Shown here: piece by piece, positions 24,101 to 35,166 of the stretch
How positions within the stretch are numbered: position 1 is the stretch's first letter
Layout of the letters: every line of letters begins with the position of its first letter
From: Hemicentrotus pulcherrimus
Lineage: Eukaryota; Echinodermata; Echinoidea; Camarodonta; Strongylocentrotidae
Direction of reading: 5' to 3'
Length of the DNA: 39,153 nt
NCBI GenBank assembly: GCA_003118195.1
Contig: BEXV01000816.1
Location: 50,251 to 89,403, forward strand
The notes under the pieces: model-generated
What the model saw: the letters and a program-made list of their open reading frames with translations, nothing else
The model's database searches: none
What the model was told of the DNA's origin: nothing
Program-made: the position numbers and the translations under genes

Positions 24101-27100
24101 ATGTGCAAGTTCACTGATGAAATTCTTAAATACAATTAATCCCAACACCATTTTCCTGCCTGCATTTATCAAAGGCTTATTTGGCAATTTACGAAAACAA
24201 ACTTGTGCGAACAGAGTGCTCTAATGTCTTACAATACATCTTCCTTGTACAAATTTGATAGTAATTATTCCACTATATCTTTATTTAATATTTCCCATCC
24301 ATTGTCCCTCAACAAAGGGTGAACAACACAATCAAATCTGCACTAAACATCTTGCAAATTTCTACATTTCATGTGTACAAAGCACAGACAATTACACATG
24401 TAAAAAACATTATTTTCATTTGTTAATTGATACACCACCGTAAAACATAGTTGAATAACCTCCGCTTCTTTTCTATTCCTTCTCCCGACGCTCAAGCTTG
24501 ATCATCTTTACATGTACTTTACACTATGTTACACACTTTGAATTCATTTCTCCATAGAATACATACATTGGCATAAAAGAGTGTTTCTATACAGCACCTA
24601 CCTACCCAGCCCATGCCTCCAATTAAGACATTGCCACAATCACCAGAGGCAATCAGTCAGAGGTACGAGACCCACTTTCAAGGGGAAAAAATGGATGAGC
24701 ACAAAATTATTGACAACAGTATTTTGGGATGCTGTCTTAGCTTTGCCAGGGATTTTCAATGATTTTTAAAACCCCCCCCCCCCCCTTTCTGACAGCCCTG
24801 GGTCTGCCAGTGAAGAAAATTCTAATTCTGATTTCTTCATTTGCAGAACTCTAGCTCTTAGCAATATGATGATGATGTGTACTCTATCCAAATGCTGAAT
24901 AGGTGACGGATAGGAAGTTCATCCTTGTAAAAAATATTTTAAAAAGCAATTGATGGACGACTGGACATACAGCTATAAGCCATCCAAAGGACTTAGTAAT
25001 CCTGACTTATACTTGTAAACCAAAGGGTAATAGCATATACCCTAAACTCAGTCTGTGTGGAACTTAGTAACTTTCAGATTTGGGGCAATTTTTTTCCTAC
25101 CGGGCAATTAAAATCCCCAAATTAACTGAAATTTCCTCGAACACTTTAAGCCTGCCGGGCTGGGTGTAACAAGTTGGATAGAAACACTTACAAAACTCAC
25201 TGTACAACGACATCAGATATAATCATAACAATATACAAAATGCATGTATACTTTTGAATACTACTCTTCATACTAGAAAGACCTTAATTTCTTTTCTTTT
25301 TTTCCACTTTGGCACTACCATTGATGACAAGTTGATGAATAAATCTTTGTTAGATTACGAACACATAATGCTTATGAGCTACCACATTGCAAAATTTCCA
25401 TGAATTCAGTCACACGGAAGGAATACACATACATGATTTGAACTATTACAAAGAAACAAGATGAAGACTTACAATACATGAGTTGCAATTACATGTACAT
25501 TATTCATTAATCTGCATAAATACACCAAAACAGGACATGATAAGTATTCATTTTTTTTTTGGTCCTTTCACCTCAATGAAATGATCTTTAAAAGATATAT
25601 TTTCATACTTTAATATTTATGAGGGAATGGGAAAGATTGGTCTACACAAAGAAAAATAGGAGATAAAAGAAGAATGGAATGAAATCCTAAAGTTAAAAAA
25701 AAATACACTTCCACAGTGTAAAATCTGAACTGCTATTATACACATCGACAATCCAAGCACCTTTTAAAAATGAACATTTCTACATTAATGTGTCGGTTAT
25801 GAACATATGGCGTCTTTAAAAAGGAAAAAAACAACACATACAATGGCAATCACACTTTCAGAGAATTCTTTGAGAACATATACAAAACTAAAAATAATAC
25901 TGAACCCACATTCTCAATCCGTTTATAAATAGAAGAATTGCATTCAACCAACACGAGAAAGCAAGCACGAGAGACAATCAGACCTTTAAAAAAAAATAGC
26001 CTGGCATTGCGAAGGAAAGAATGGTAAGACATATTGCTAAGCTACAAGATACTCTGTTTGGCCTAAAGAAAGTTATATTGCAACTAGTTCTACACAACAA
26101 AAATCTTGCATACATTGAAGAGCGATTCTACAAGGTTTCAGTTTCAATAAAGTTCTGGCCTTGGGCCCATATAAGTACCGTGAAAACAAAAATATGAAAG
26201 TGCCTGTTGCATCTTAATAAACAAACACAAGGCATCAACAATAACATGAAATGTATTTTTTTATCTGGCAATATGTGTGTGTATATCTACTATTCCTTTT
26301 CCTTTCTGCTGACGATAAAAATAGACCAGTTCCCATATATGGTTTCATCTTTTAGTATACTTATTCCTTTAAAAAAATGTATTTTAACAGTGAGAATGTA
26401 GTCCCCAAATTGTATTTAATGAGCTAGAAATTTTGTCTAAACTGTGTTTTAAAGGCCCAGGTGAAAGAAAATTACATTGCTGACGCAAATCGAGTGAGCT
26501 TTTGGGTCATTACAAGGAACCCCACAAAAATGCAATGAATAGATGTGATTTTGTAAACTGGTCTATGTCTGCAATTTGCACAGAAAAAGAAATTCTCAAA
26601 CCTCAGATACCTACTTCAAGATGACACAAATAAAAGATAAAGATTCTCTGAATGGGCTGCATATTACACTAGGTGAAGTTACGTTGAAATCTTTCTTCAC
26701 CGTAAAACACACACAAACCAACAAAATATAGTCTACTTCAGCAATTGAATACACAGGCAAGACAAATATGAATGACCACCATGATAAAAAAAAAAAAACA
26801 ACAAGTCATTTCATCCCAATAATATAGAATCTCTAAAAACTGTATAAAAAAAGACAAAAATACAAGGTTTAGTGATCATGACATTAGTCTGACTAAATAT
26901 CATGATCAGAATTACAAAGTTTGGTTTATTCTTGTGGCAAAAATTACATCATCATAAAAACAGCTGCGATTAAATCATCTCTTTTTGGTGGATTCGGTCA
27001 TCTTATATTGGAATCATTCATCTATACTTCTCTACACTCTCATAATGCTGATAAAACGTTATTGCAAGGTTGAGTTGTGCTACAGAAACCTCCTATCAAA

Positions 27101-27512
27101 TCGTTCGTTATCTGTTCGAGCTGTCCGTTCATGGACAGACTTTTGTTGGAGTTGAAGAATAATGAACTATATGGCACGTAATTATGATGGCACTACAGTG
27201 TAGGGTCAGGGTTTCTTCATAACAGAGGACCATTGAAATTTAAACTGTAAACTTTTCTTTTCCCAAAGAACTGATATCCCCTTTTCCCTCTCTCTCTCTC
27301 TTTCTCTACCCCACTCTCTCTCCCTCTCTCTCTCTCTCTCTCCTCTCCACTCTCTCTCTCTCTGCTGTTGCTCTTTCTTTATTCACATTCTTCATCCCAT
27401 CTATCTCCTTATCTTGTCTTCACTTATCAACTCTTTCTTCCTTTCTCTGTTTCTTTCTTTTTCTCTCTCACTCCGTCTCCCCTTATCATCTCTCCCTATC
27501 CTCCATCTCCAC

Positions 27513-27559
<47 letters not shown>

Positions 27560-28324
27560 TCTTGCTCATTAACAACACACAGTGGTTCGAATATTACCCA
27601 TCCCCCTGGGTAGTTCAACTTTTCAGAGCAAAATCAGAATTATTTTTTAACAAATGGTAACAAACCAGGCAAGATGCGAGCTATCAACCTCTACATGTTT
27701 TCAGCAAAGTCCTGTACTTACTTAAGTTCTTGGACCCTTCAACCAATCCCTAATGACCCATAGGATATGATTTGATTTCCATTGACTCTAGTCTTCTTTA
27801 TCTAAGGCTTTTAGTGTATAATAGTTATTTCACATGTACATGTGACAGTATTGTTGTGTGCATAGCGTATGGTTCAGAGTGACATCTTGACGTATTGGCT
27901 GATTAATTGTCTCTCTTCTGTATTTCCTGCAACTTGAGTTTCGATGTGTTAAGAAATTATAATTGTAACAAGTCCTGCAGGCCTAAAGGGATCAAGTGCC
28001 TTCCTAGAGCCAAAAAATGTTCATCGATTTGATTACGTTCTTTAGAGACATCATCTGCCAGAGATATTTGACAGAATTTGTTTTCTTTCCAATTAAACAA
28101 AGGGTTTGTTTCGACTTCCAATCTACTGGGGCTCTGTTTGATTGTGAAGTAAAGTGGCATACTGCAAACTCCCTTGTACGGGTCCTTGCTTCTTCTTGGT
28201 GTCCATAAGGAATCATTATTTACATGGCATGTAAATCAAGTCTTCACCTTCTGACACAAAGCAAACACAAGAACTATAAACATCCAAAGGCAGTGAATAC
28301 ATATGTGAAAGGGTTAAACCCTCA
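21139..28324. other. Intergenic or 3' UTR sequence, no supported gene
   Basis: This 7-kb AT-rich region lies between the two convergent genes. No open frame here has splice support or domain-like content. It contains a 14-C run (24772-24785) and a CT tract (27284-27562). Part of it may be a long 3' UTR of the minus-strand PRDM gene, since AATAAA on that strand (TTTATT here) occurs at 27378 and at several more distant points, but none is clearly favoured. Confidence 0.6.
27284..27562 (+). repeat. CT-rich microsatellite tract
   Basis: CT dinucleotide runs are interrupted by short C- and T-rich pieces, with a pure run of about 35 bases ending near 27554. The tract lies 760 bases downstream of the PRDM stop codon on the opposite strand. 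Confidence 0.9.
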
Positions 28325-30957
28325 TCAGAGTAAGAGCAGGTTTGGCGGTGGAGCTTTTTCACTTTCGGGCAGGGAAGGATTGCCCACGAACTGATGTTTC
28401 TGAAGGTGCTTCTGCAGGGCGCTGTTCACAATGAACGACTTGCCGCACAAGGGGCATTGGTGGGGTCGGAACTCTGTGTGGATACGTTCATGCATGTTCC
28501 TGGCACTGCACTGGGAGAAGCGCTTACTGCAGTAGCGGCAAGGGTAAGGCTGCTCGCCGATGTGCGTGCGCACATGGATCTGCAAGTAGCGACTCTGTGT
28601 GAAAGTCCTTCCACATATGTTGCAGATGAAGGGTCGAATACCATGCACTTTCTCATGGTGGGCAAGTGCAGCAGTGTCGTCAAAGCGCATGCTGCAGAAC
28701 CTACAATTGTACAGTGGACGCAAGGCAGAGTTGGACTGGTCCATTAGATTCTGCGCATTGTAATTTGGAATGGTATCATATGGAACGTTTGAACTAGGCA
28801 TTGGCATTGGATCTACTGGGGACAGGGGGCTCAGTTTGTAGTCCCCATTTCTTACATGTATTCTCTCGTGAACATTACGAGAGCTCCCTTGTGTAAAGCG
28901 CTTGGAACAGTACCGACACTGGTATGGTTTTTCGCCTGTGTGCGTGCGTTCATGAATTTGCAGATAACGGCCTTTGCTGAAAGCCTTCCCACAAAAACCA
29001 CAGATATGATCCCTTGGCCGCATGTGCGTCTGCTCATGGCTGACCAGCAAGGCAGCATCAGTGAAGGTTTTATTGCAATAACGACAGCTTTGGATAGCTT
29101 GACGCACTGGAAGATTTGGCACAGTGGAATTTTCGCTATTAGTTTCTGGAGCCTTTTCGCCTTCCTTCTCTCCATGTGCTATCTCTGCAGCTTCGTTCTC
29201 TAAGGCTTCTTGCGCTTGCTTGCAATTCTGTTCAGCTTCTTTTGCTGCTTTAATCCTTTCATGGATACTCTCATGCGCATTCCTAGAACTGGTTTGACTG
29301 AAGGTCTTACCGCAGTACTTACAAGAGTAGGGTTTCTCCCCAGTGTGGATCCGGACATGGATCTCCAGGTAGCTCCTGTGCGTGAAACGTTTACTGCATA
29401 TATCGCATGAGAACGGGCGCAGCACATGGGACTGCTGATGTTTTTGCAGTTCTGAGGAAGACGCAAAAACCTCAGGACATTGCCTGCAAGGGAATACCTG
29501 ACGCTGCTGCACCGGGGCAGGATGTATCGGCGGCTGCATAAGCATAGCTTGGACACCATTAACCCCGTGCATGCCACTGCACTCGTGCCGAAGCAAGTCA
29601 CTGCTTCGTTTGAAGCTCAGACTGCACTTCTTGCAGTCATACATACCCCAGTTGCCATGCTTCTGTTCATGGACATTACGGGATGTCATCTGGTTGAAGC
29701 GTTTTCCGCACACTCTACACGGGTAAGGCTTCTCACCAGTATGCAAACGTTCATGCACACGCAAGTATGCCTTCTGATTGAAACCTCGTCCACAAACACC
29801 ACAGACGTAGGGTTTCAGGGAGCTATGAGTTAGCTCGTGTTGCATCAACTGACTTGCAAAGAGGAAGCATTTGCCACAGAACCTGCACTGGAATGGCTTG
29901 GAGTCGCTGTGGATGCGCTTGTGAGTTCGGAGATGACTACCGTCTCTGAACCTCATCCCACAGGTCGGCACGTCACACATGAAAGGTTTGATCCGGGTGT
30001 GGGTCCTTTCGTGGGTGTTGCGTGCGCTCCCTTGCGTGAAGGACTTATCGCAGAAGCGACAGCTGTAGGGTTTCTCTCCGGTGTGGATGCGTATATGCGT
30101 GCGCAGGTACTCTTTATGGCTGAAACGTTTGCCGCAAACATTGCAGAGGAATGGCTTGTTGACATCCGCAGCATTAATTTGGTTGTTTCCATTTTCTGCC
30201 ACCCTTGAGCCCTGCATACAGGCATGCCCTTCAAGATCCTCCTTTGTTGGGAACAGATCGCCGCACAACTCACACTTGTGACCATCTACAACACTGTGCG
30301 TAATCATGTGAGCATTGTAGACCAGTTCAAGAGCAAACTGCTGCCCACACACGCCGCATACATACGCTTTGCCACCTCCTGCTGCATCTTCTAAACCACC
30401 CTTGTTAGGTCCCTCAATCTCCGCCCAAACATTGTCCCCGTTACTACGTCCATACTCCTCGTACCTTTGCAAACTTAGATCCATCATTGGCTCGCCATTG
30501 GTCATCACATAGCCACCCATTCTCTCACTCTCTTCATCTGACCTCTGACCTACTGGATCATAATACTCCGACCCTTGACCTCCATTCTCATAACCTGGGG
30601 AGCTCTCACTCATCTGTGCTTGCTCTACGGGATTCTCTCCTCCATTCTCATATGAACTCTCACCTATGACCTCTGAACTCTGACCTCTTAACTCTGAGTC
30701 ACCATCTCTAGCCTCTGAACCATGACTGCTGAACTCTGACCTTTCGCCTGTGAAAGTCTCGTTGTTGGAAAACCGTTTCATGGCTTCGGCTTCCGCCACC
30801 ATGGCAGCAAGGGTCTGTCTGTCGATGCTCTTGACCACATGATGACTGGTGGAAGATCCTTTCATGACTTTGTTGTGGGAGTAACGGAGATGACGGGCAA
30901 GGTAGATGGCAATGGTGAACAGTCGACCGCAGAACTCACACTTGTACGTTCCAGATT
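28325..30957 (-). CDS. PRDM9: PRDM9-like protein, terminal exon: post-SET finger and C2H2 array
   Basis: The exon opens after a gcttttccag acceptor and ends at the TGA at 28327-28325. Its split first codon (A plus AA, Lys) joins in phase with the PR/SET exon at 32196. It starts at once with an isolated finger (YKCEFCGRLF, Cys206/Cys209/His222/His227 in visible numbering), as PRDM9 does after its SET domain. A disordered Ser/Glu/Gly-rich linker follows (about residues 231-397), holding MMDLS. About 19 more fingers run from residue 398 to about 1065, mostly as A-B-C triads. B fingers carry YL(E/Q/R)xH helices and TGEKP-type linkers; C fingers carry Q..(S/A)RNxH helices. The fingers are diverged, unlike the near-identical minisatellite array of mammalian PRDM9. 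The likely role is sequence-specific chromatin targeting of the methyltransferase. An internal ATG gives 846 residues, but splicing shows it is not the start. Confidence 0.92.
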
Positions 30958-32195
30958 CTGGAAAAGCAATTGTTTGGACAGTATCAGTACGTCTGCTTCG
31001 TATGTTAGTGATTGAGCTTGATGCTCAAGTCTTCAAACTCACACAGTTCTCACATCAATGTAATACATGACCCAACAAAGCAAAATGGCACAATCTCACA
31101 ATATCTGACTATAATACAGGCAGATATATTGCAAGAACAGGATCATAACATTATTTCTGTGTAGCTTCACTCCAATGACCTTTCACCTTCTACCCTGTCA
31201 ATACCGAGATGCCCTCTCAATCAGATATCACAAAATCTCTCATGAGATTCTCAGAAATTAGAACAGTACTAACATTAAAATGTCAAGTCAATTGACCTCA
31301 GAGACTTTGACCTTTGCCCTATGCTTACTACGTGTAGTATCTTCTTCTTCTTTTTTCAGAGGGGTTCTATTATGGAAAACACTACAAACTGATTCAAATG
31401 TGAATTAGATTTGCAGATTTTCATCTTCGACATCAAAATAAATTGAGCTCATTTTCCCGCTTTGATTTGCACTTGCAATATTGTTTGAAATTCATACTGC
31501 AATATAGACCTGATCATTCACAGATCTTTCTTTAAGTGCCTCGTTACAAATGATTTCATTCACCAGTTACAAATAATAATATTTCAATAGTCAGAATGTA
31601 ACTTGCATACATTACGTGTTGATAGGTAGGACGAGCCATAATGTTTGTCAGACCTAGCAACAACCAATGTATGCAATTTAAATTCTGACTATTACAATAC
31701 AATTATTTGTAACAGGTGAATGAAACCGATATGCAACGAGGCACTTAACAAAGATTAGGAGCATTCAAATTGATTACATAACGAAAATGACCTTTTAATC
31801 TTAAGGTATTGTTATTAGGAAATGGAGGAGCCAATCTGACCAGCTAAAAACAAAATGCCTCAAATCCAAACCTAAACATGGGTCCACGCCTCTGATTTCT
31901 CACTTTTGGCTAAAAGGGTCCACAGCACAAAGGGAAAAAGTCAATAAAAATATGAATATTGTTTAGCTTTTGAAAAAAATGGAGGCAAAAACTTATCCAG
32001 GTCTTTGTCTTTGGTTGTACTTTGACAGTTTTGTTCATTTTCTTTTTCACCTGTTTGGCCAACCAAAGTAGATTGGTAGCTTATAGACAATGGTTTTAAT
32101 TATTTTTTAACCACCTTTGTGAAATCAGGCCTATTGACTACTGGAACATCCTGAGAGGTAAATGCAGGTACACATCGCTCTTGTATCTGACTTAC
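30958..32195 (-). other. Intron of PRDM9-like gene
   Basis: The intron runs from gtaagt (complement at 32195-32190) to the acceptor at 30959-30958. It contains the TTAA-flanked MITE at 31532-31748. I see no additional exon in it. Confidence 0.8.
31532..31748. mobile_element. TTAA-flanked foldback MITE (piggyBac-like target)
   Basis: The ends are ttaagtgcctcgttac and caacgaggcacttaa. The arms of about 80 bases continue with cattcaccagttacaaat versus atttgtaacaggtgaatg, and with atagtcagaatgtaac versus its diverged inverse. The TTAA at both ends fits piggyBac-type insertion, though TTAA could also be part of the repeat. No transposase is present. Confidence 0.8.
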
Positions 32196-32448
32196 TTGAC
32201 TCATACATGAGGCTGGCCAGCTCGGAGACAACGTCCAGCTTCTTGGCGAATTCCTCCCCGTAGTAGACCAAGAGTTCAGTGGCAGGCTCGATGGCTTTGC
32301 AGGTATGGTAGTAGATCTCTCCGAGGTGCTGGAAGGCCACCAGGTTCTGCTCGGACAGGTTGCGCGCGCAGTTGACAAAGCGAAGCCAGTTGCCCTTCCT
32401 CTCGTTCTTCCCGTCGATGCAGTGGATCACTTTGCCCTGGACACAGAT
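32196..32448 (-). CDS. PRDM9: PRDM9-like protein, exon for C-terminal half of PR/SET domain
   Basis: This 253-base exon has an atctttcag acceptor and a gtaagt donor. It reads ICVQGKVIHCIDGKNERKGN, WLRFVNCARNLSEQNLVAFQ and HLGEIYYHTCKAIEPATELL, then VYYGEEFAKKLDVV. This matches the second half of the PRDM9 PR/SET domain, including the NW.R(Y/F)VNCAR..EEQNLVAFQ core. Tyr162 and Tyr178 (visible numbering) correspond to human PRDM9 Tyr341 and Tyr357. The spacings Tyr97-Tyr162-Tyr178 (65 and 16) equal those of human 276-341-357. It joins the previous exon in phase 0 and the next in phase 1. Predicted activity is methylation of histone H3 lysine 4 (and 36), inferred from family knowledge. Confidence 0.92.
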
Positions 32449-32941
32449 CTGAAAGATGTCCAAACAAACATCGACTGTAAGGTTTATTGTTGAACTTTCC
32501 ATTGGCATGCCCCAACATAATCATCACATGCCTTGTTTTATGTTCAATTCACTCGTTGACATACATTGCTTTTGACAACCTGTACAAGTTCTTGTGCTAT
32601 CAGAGTCTACGTCCGTCTAATTAACTTGTAAATTTATAATAATAATACCCTATACTAGACTTCTCATGCCAATAATTCTGTGACATATCCAGGTTTTGTA
32701 ATAGCCATCGCTATCCGTCAAGCACGATTTACAGAAAAAGCATCATATGCAAAGCCATTATATGAAACGGATCCTGCAGCTGAAGTAAACCATCTTCAGG
32801 TAGGTGCTTAAAAAGGTTAATGGTTTAATGGATCATAAGGTTACACATTTCTTGTTAACCCTTTGCCTGTGAGAACCTGTACTAAGTCAATGGGAATGAC
32901 AGAATTTAGAAATCAAAGGGTTAAAAGCAAAGCAGGCCTAC
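32449..32941 (-). other. Intron within the PR/SET domain
   Basis: This short phase-0 intron runs from the gtaggc donor after TGGGAG to the atctttcag acceptor. Apart from splice signals, nothing distinctive is visible. Confidence 0.85.
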
Positions 32942-33207
32942 CTCCCAGGCGAATCCACTCCAGTAGCCAGCATCATTGCTCACAATCTCCCCTGCATAGG
33001 GCCCAAAGCGCACCCCTTTGGGGATGTGTTTCTCGGCCCACACCCCTTCCCCGCACCCCTCCACACCCGACTGACGGATGGAGAGGAAATCTGGGAGTGT
33101 CAATCTGGCCCTGTTTTCGCACTCCCCAGGGACCGGTTTGTCCTCGATGATGGTGAAGGGGTGCAGAGGACACTCCCCTTCATAACGCTCCTTGCATTCC
33201 TCACAAT
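32942..33207 (-). CDS. PRDM9: PRDM9-like protein, exon for zinc knuckle and N-terminal half of PR/SET domain
   Basis: This 266-base exon has a gctgtctag acceptor and a gtaggc donor. The split first codon (T plus AT) gives Tyr, then CEECKERYEGECPLH. This C-x2-C-x7-C-x2-H knuckle has exactly the spacing of the PRDM9 pre-SET knuckle (YCEMCQNFFIDSCAAH in human). NRARLTLPDFLSIRQSGVEG and GEGVWAEKHIPKGVRFGPY follow, the PRDM start of the SET fold. Tyr97 in GPYAG corresponds to human Tyr276. PRDM11 is the nearest alternative family, but it lacks a C-terminal finger array and diverges in the NCAR and LVxYGEE motifs of the next exon. Confidence 0.92.
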
Positions 33208-34020
33208 CTAGACAGCAACAAGAACAAAAGAGAACAAGGGAGGATAAAAAATAAGAAAAAAAAATGTTAGTTAAGTAATACACAGCACAACAGAGGCTTC
33301 ATGCTGTGGAATTGGGATTAAAAAAACTAAAGATTTGCAATTGGGCAAGTTTCAACTTAATCAAAAACTGTGATCATTAACAGCGCATAAAAGGTTAACA
33401 TCTCAGAACATTTCTGGCTTTACAGGATCCTTATTTATTGTAAAATGAATTGCTGCATGAGATGGAAATCAAATTTCGACAAATGCACCTCTTAGGATTT
33501 TCAGGTGAGAGTCTCTCAATTCCTCACTTTTTCTGATTCGTTATGGCATTTTATATATTAAAAACAAAAAACCTGTTCTCCTTGTGGGCCCTGTCGTCAA
33601 ATTATTACCCCAGCTTTAGCACAGCTATCGTGAACAAGGTGCACAAGCATTCACAGAAGTTTCCTCCTAGCATGCAATCCATTTACTACACCTGGCTGAA
33701 GAGTGGCAAAAAAGAGATTAAAGGGGGTGAAGCTTGGCAAATACTGGTTGACCCCATCTATGTCTTCTTACGGACAACTGCACGTAAACGGACAGACTTG
33801 ATTAACGGTAGTCAGCGACTTAATCTCTACATGGTAAGCGTTCGCGAAGCAGACCAAAGCTCTCCTCGCGCTTTGGTTTCGCATATGTTGCACGCTCGTC
33901 ATTGCTGCGGTCGCACCAGCCATAGTCGTATTATACCCGATTGGCCCCCGAGTCAGGCCACTGGAAAGACCCATAGTCTCATCAGGCTACACCCCCTCTA
34001 ATATCTCGCTAAAGGCTATT

Positions 34021-34095
34021 AGTGCCACAGTGGGACTCGAACCACCAACCAGATGATTCACAGTCCAGGGACATATCCACTAGACCATGACACCT
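34021..34095 (-). repeat. tRNA-derived SINE head with A and B boxes
   Basis: Read on the minus strand it begins aggtgtcatggtctagtgga (A-box-like) and contains ggttcgagtccc (B box). The ends ggtgtca and tggcact can pair as an acceptor stem with G-U wobbles. The D and anticodon arms are degenerate, so it is not a functional tRNA. GC-rich sequence down to about 33730 is probably the SINE body; its end is not defined. Confidence 0.65.
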
Positions 34096-34903
34096 CTTCC
34101 CTCTAACAAGAACAGGCTACAAGAATAAACACAATATGGAATTACCCATAACCTCCTGATAAGTTAAGCAACAGCAACTAGACCGTCTCGGTGAGTAGCA
34201 AGCAAAGTAAACGGTGCCCGTGGTATGCTTCTATTTTATACCCATATTTTTTACTTCCCTTACTGAATATATCGTTATATGCATCAGCATCCACACATGG
34301 ATGCATTTCGCAAGCGCAGTGGGATGAACAACAATAGGCCCATTGCTATTATATATTTCGCAGGTATCCCTGTGGGCCTCTTTCCCTGAATCTCAATACT
34401 GCGATATGAACCCCCATTACACCGTTACCTACTGATTTTCAGCAATTTATGAATGCCGCAAAAGTAGGTTTGGGCGGTTGTACCACGCAAAGCTATTTAA
34501 AAAAGCTTACCGATGCATATCCATAGGATCTCTAGTTCTTTGAGCGAGCAGGGACCATATTTCACATGACGTTTTTTTCAATAGCTATTGTACCATGTAG
34601 AAGCTATTGAAATAGGTGCAGAATGCATTTCTATAGTGCATGGCACGGAATGTATTGTGTGCAGCCACATAAAAGAGAAGCTATTAAGTAATGCCCGTTC
34701 GCCATGACCTCTTTCATGAAGAGTTCATGATTATTCTCGTCTGGATACCTGGTGCGATCATGACCGGTCCTACTTCTACCGGAAAGCTGATCAGGAGAGA
34801 TTTCACAACCCTGGAGACTTTTGTATTGTTCACCACATCAATTACGTTTACAGGGAGCGGCACATATTTGTCTATATTTCAGCTTCTTATCAAAAATTTG
34901 AGC

Positions 34904-35087
34904 TAACTCAGACCCGCGAGAATTCGGGCCGCTGCAAAAAACAGTCATTTTTTTTGCAGGTTTAGGGTTAGGTTTAGGGTTAGGTTTAAGGTTAGGGTTA
35001 GCGTTAGAGTAAGAGTTAGGGTTAGGGTCAAATGACAAAAAAATTATAATCATTGCAGCGGGTCGAGGTGTCCCTGAGTCTGAGTTA
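34904..35087. mobile_element. Foldback element with internal telomere-like repeats
   Basis: The outer parts are inverted: taactcagacccgc and ccgctgcaa at the left pair with ttgcagcgggtcga and gtctgagtta at the right. The middle (34961-35028) holds about ten units of TTAGGG, TTTAGGG and variants. The structure suggests a miniature transposon carrying a microsatellite core. The superfamily is not assigned. Confidence 0.6.
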
Positions 35088-35166
35088 CCCCAGATCCCTT
35101 ATCGCATAGAAATAGCATTAAGCGATTATTCAAGAAGGAAGTATGTATACTTCTACAAAAAGGGGC

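Noticed and set aside
28394..30865. Plus-strand open frames opposite the PRDM finger exon (for example 29480-29833 and 29837-30208)
   Set aside because: They are antisense shadows of the finger-coding repeats with no recognisable domain.
33543..34001. 152-codon open frame on the plus strand in the PRDM intron
   Set aside because: It overlaps the tRNA-like SINE and its GC-rich body, has no domain-like content and no supporting splice sites.
34021..34095. Functional tRNA gene on the minus strand
   Set aside because: A and B boxes and acceptor-like ends are visible, but the D and anticodon stems do not pair and the sequence belongs to a repeated family.
34961..35028. Chromosome end or telomere
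   Set aside because: The telomere-like tract is short, degenerate, inside an intron and flanked by inverted repeats with gene sequence on both sides.
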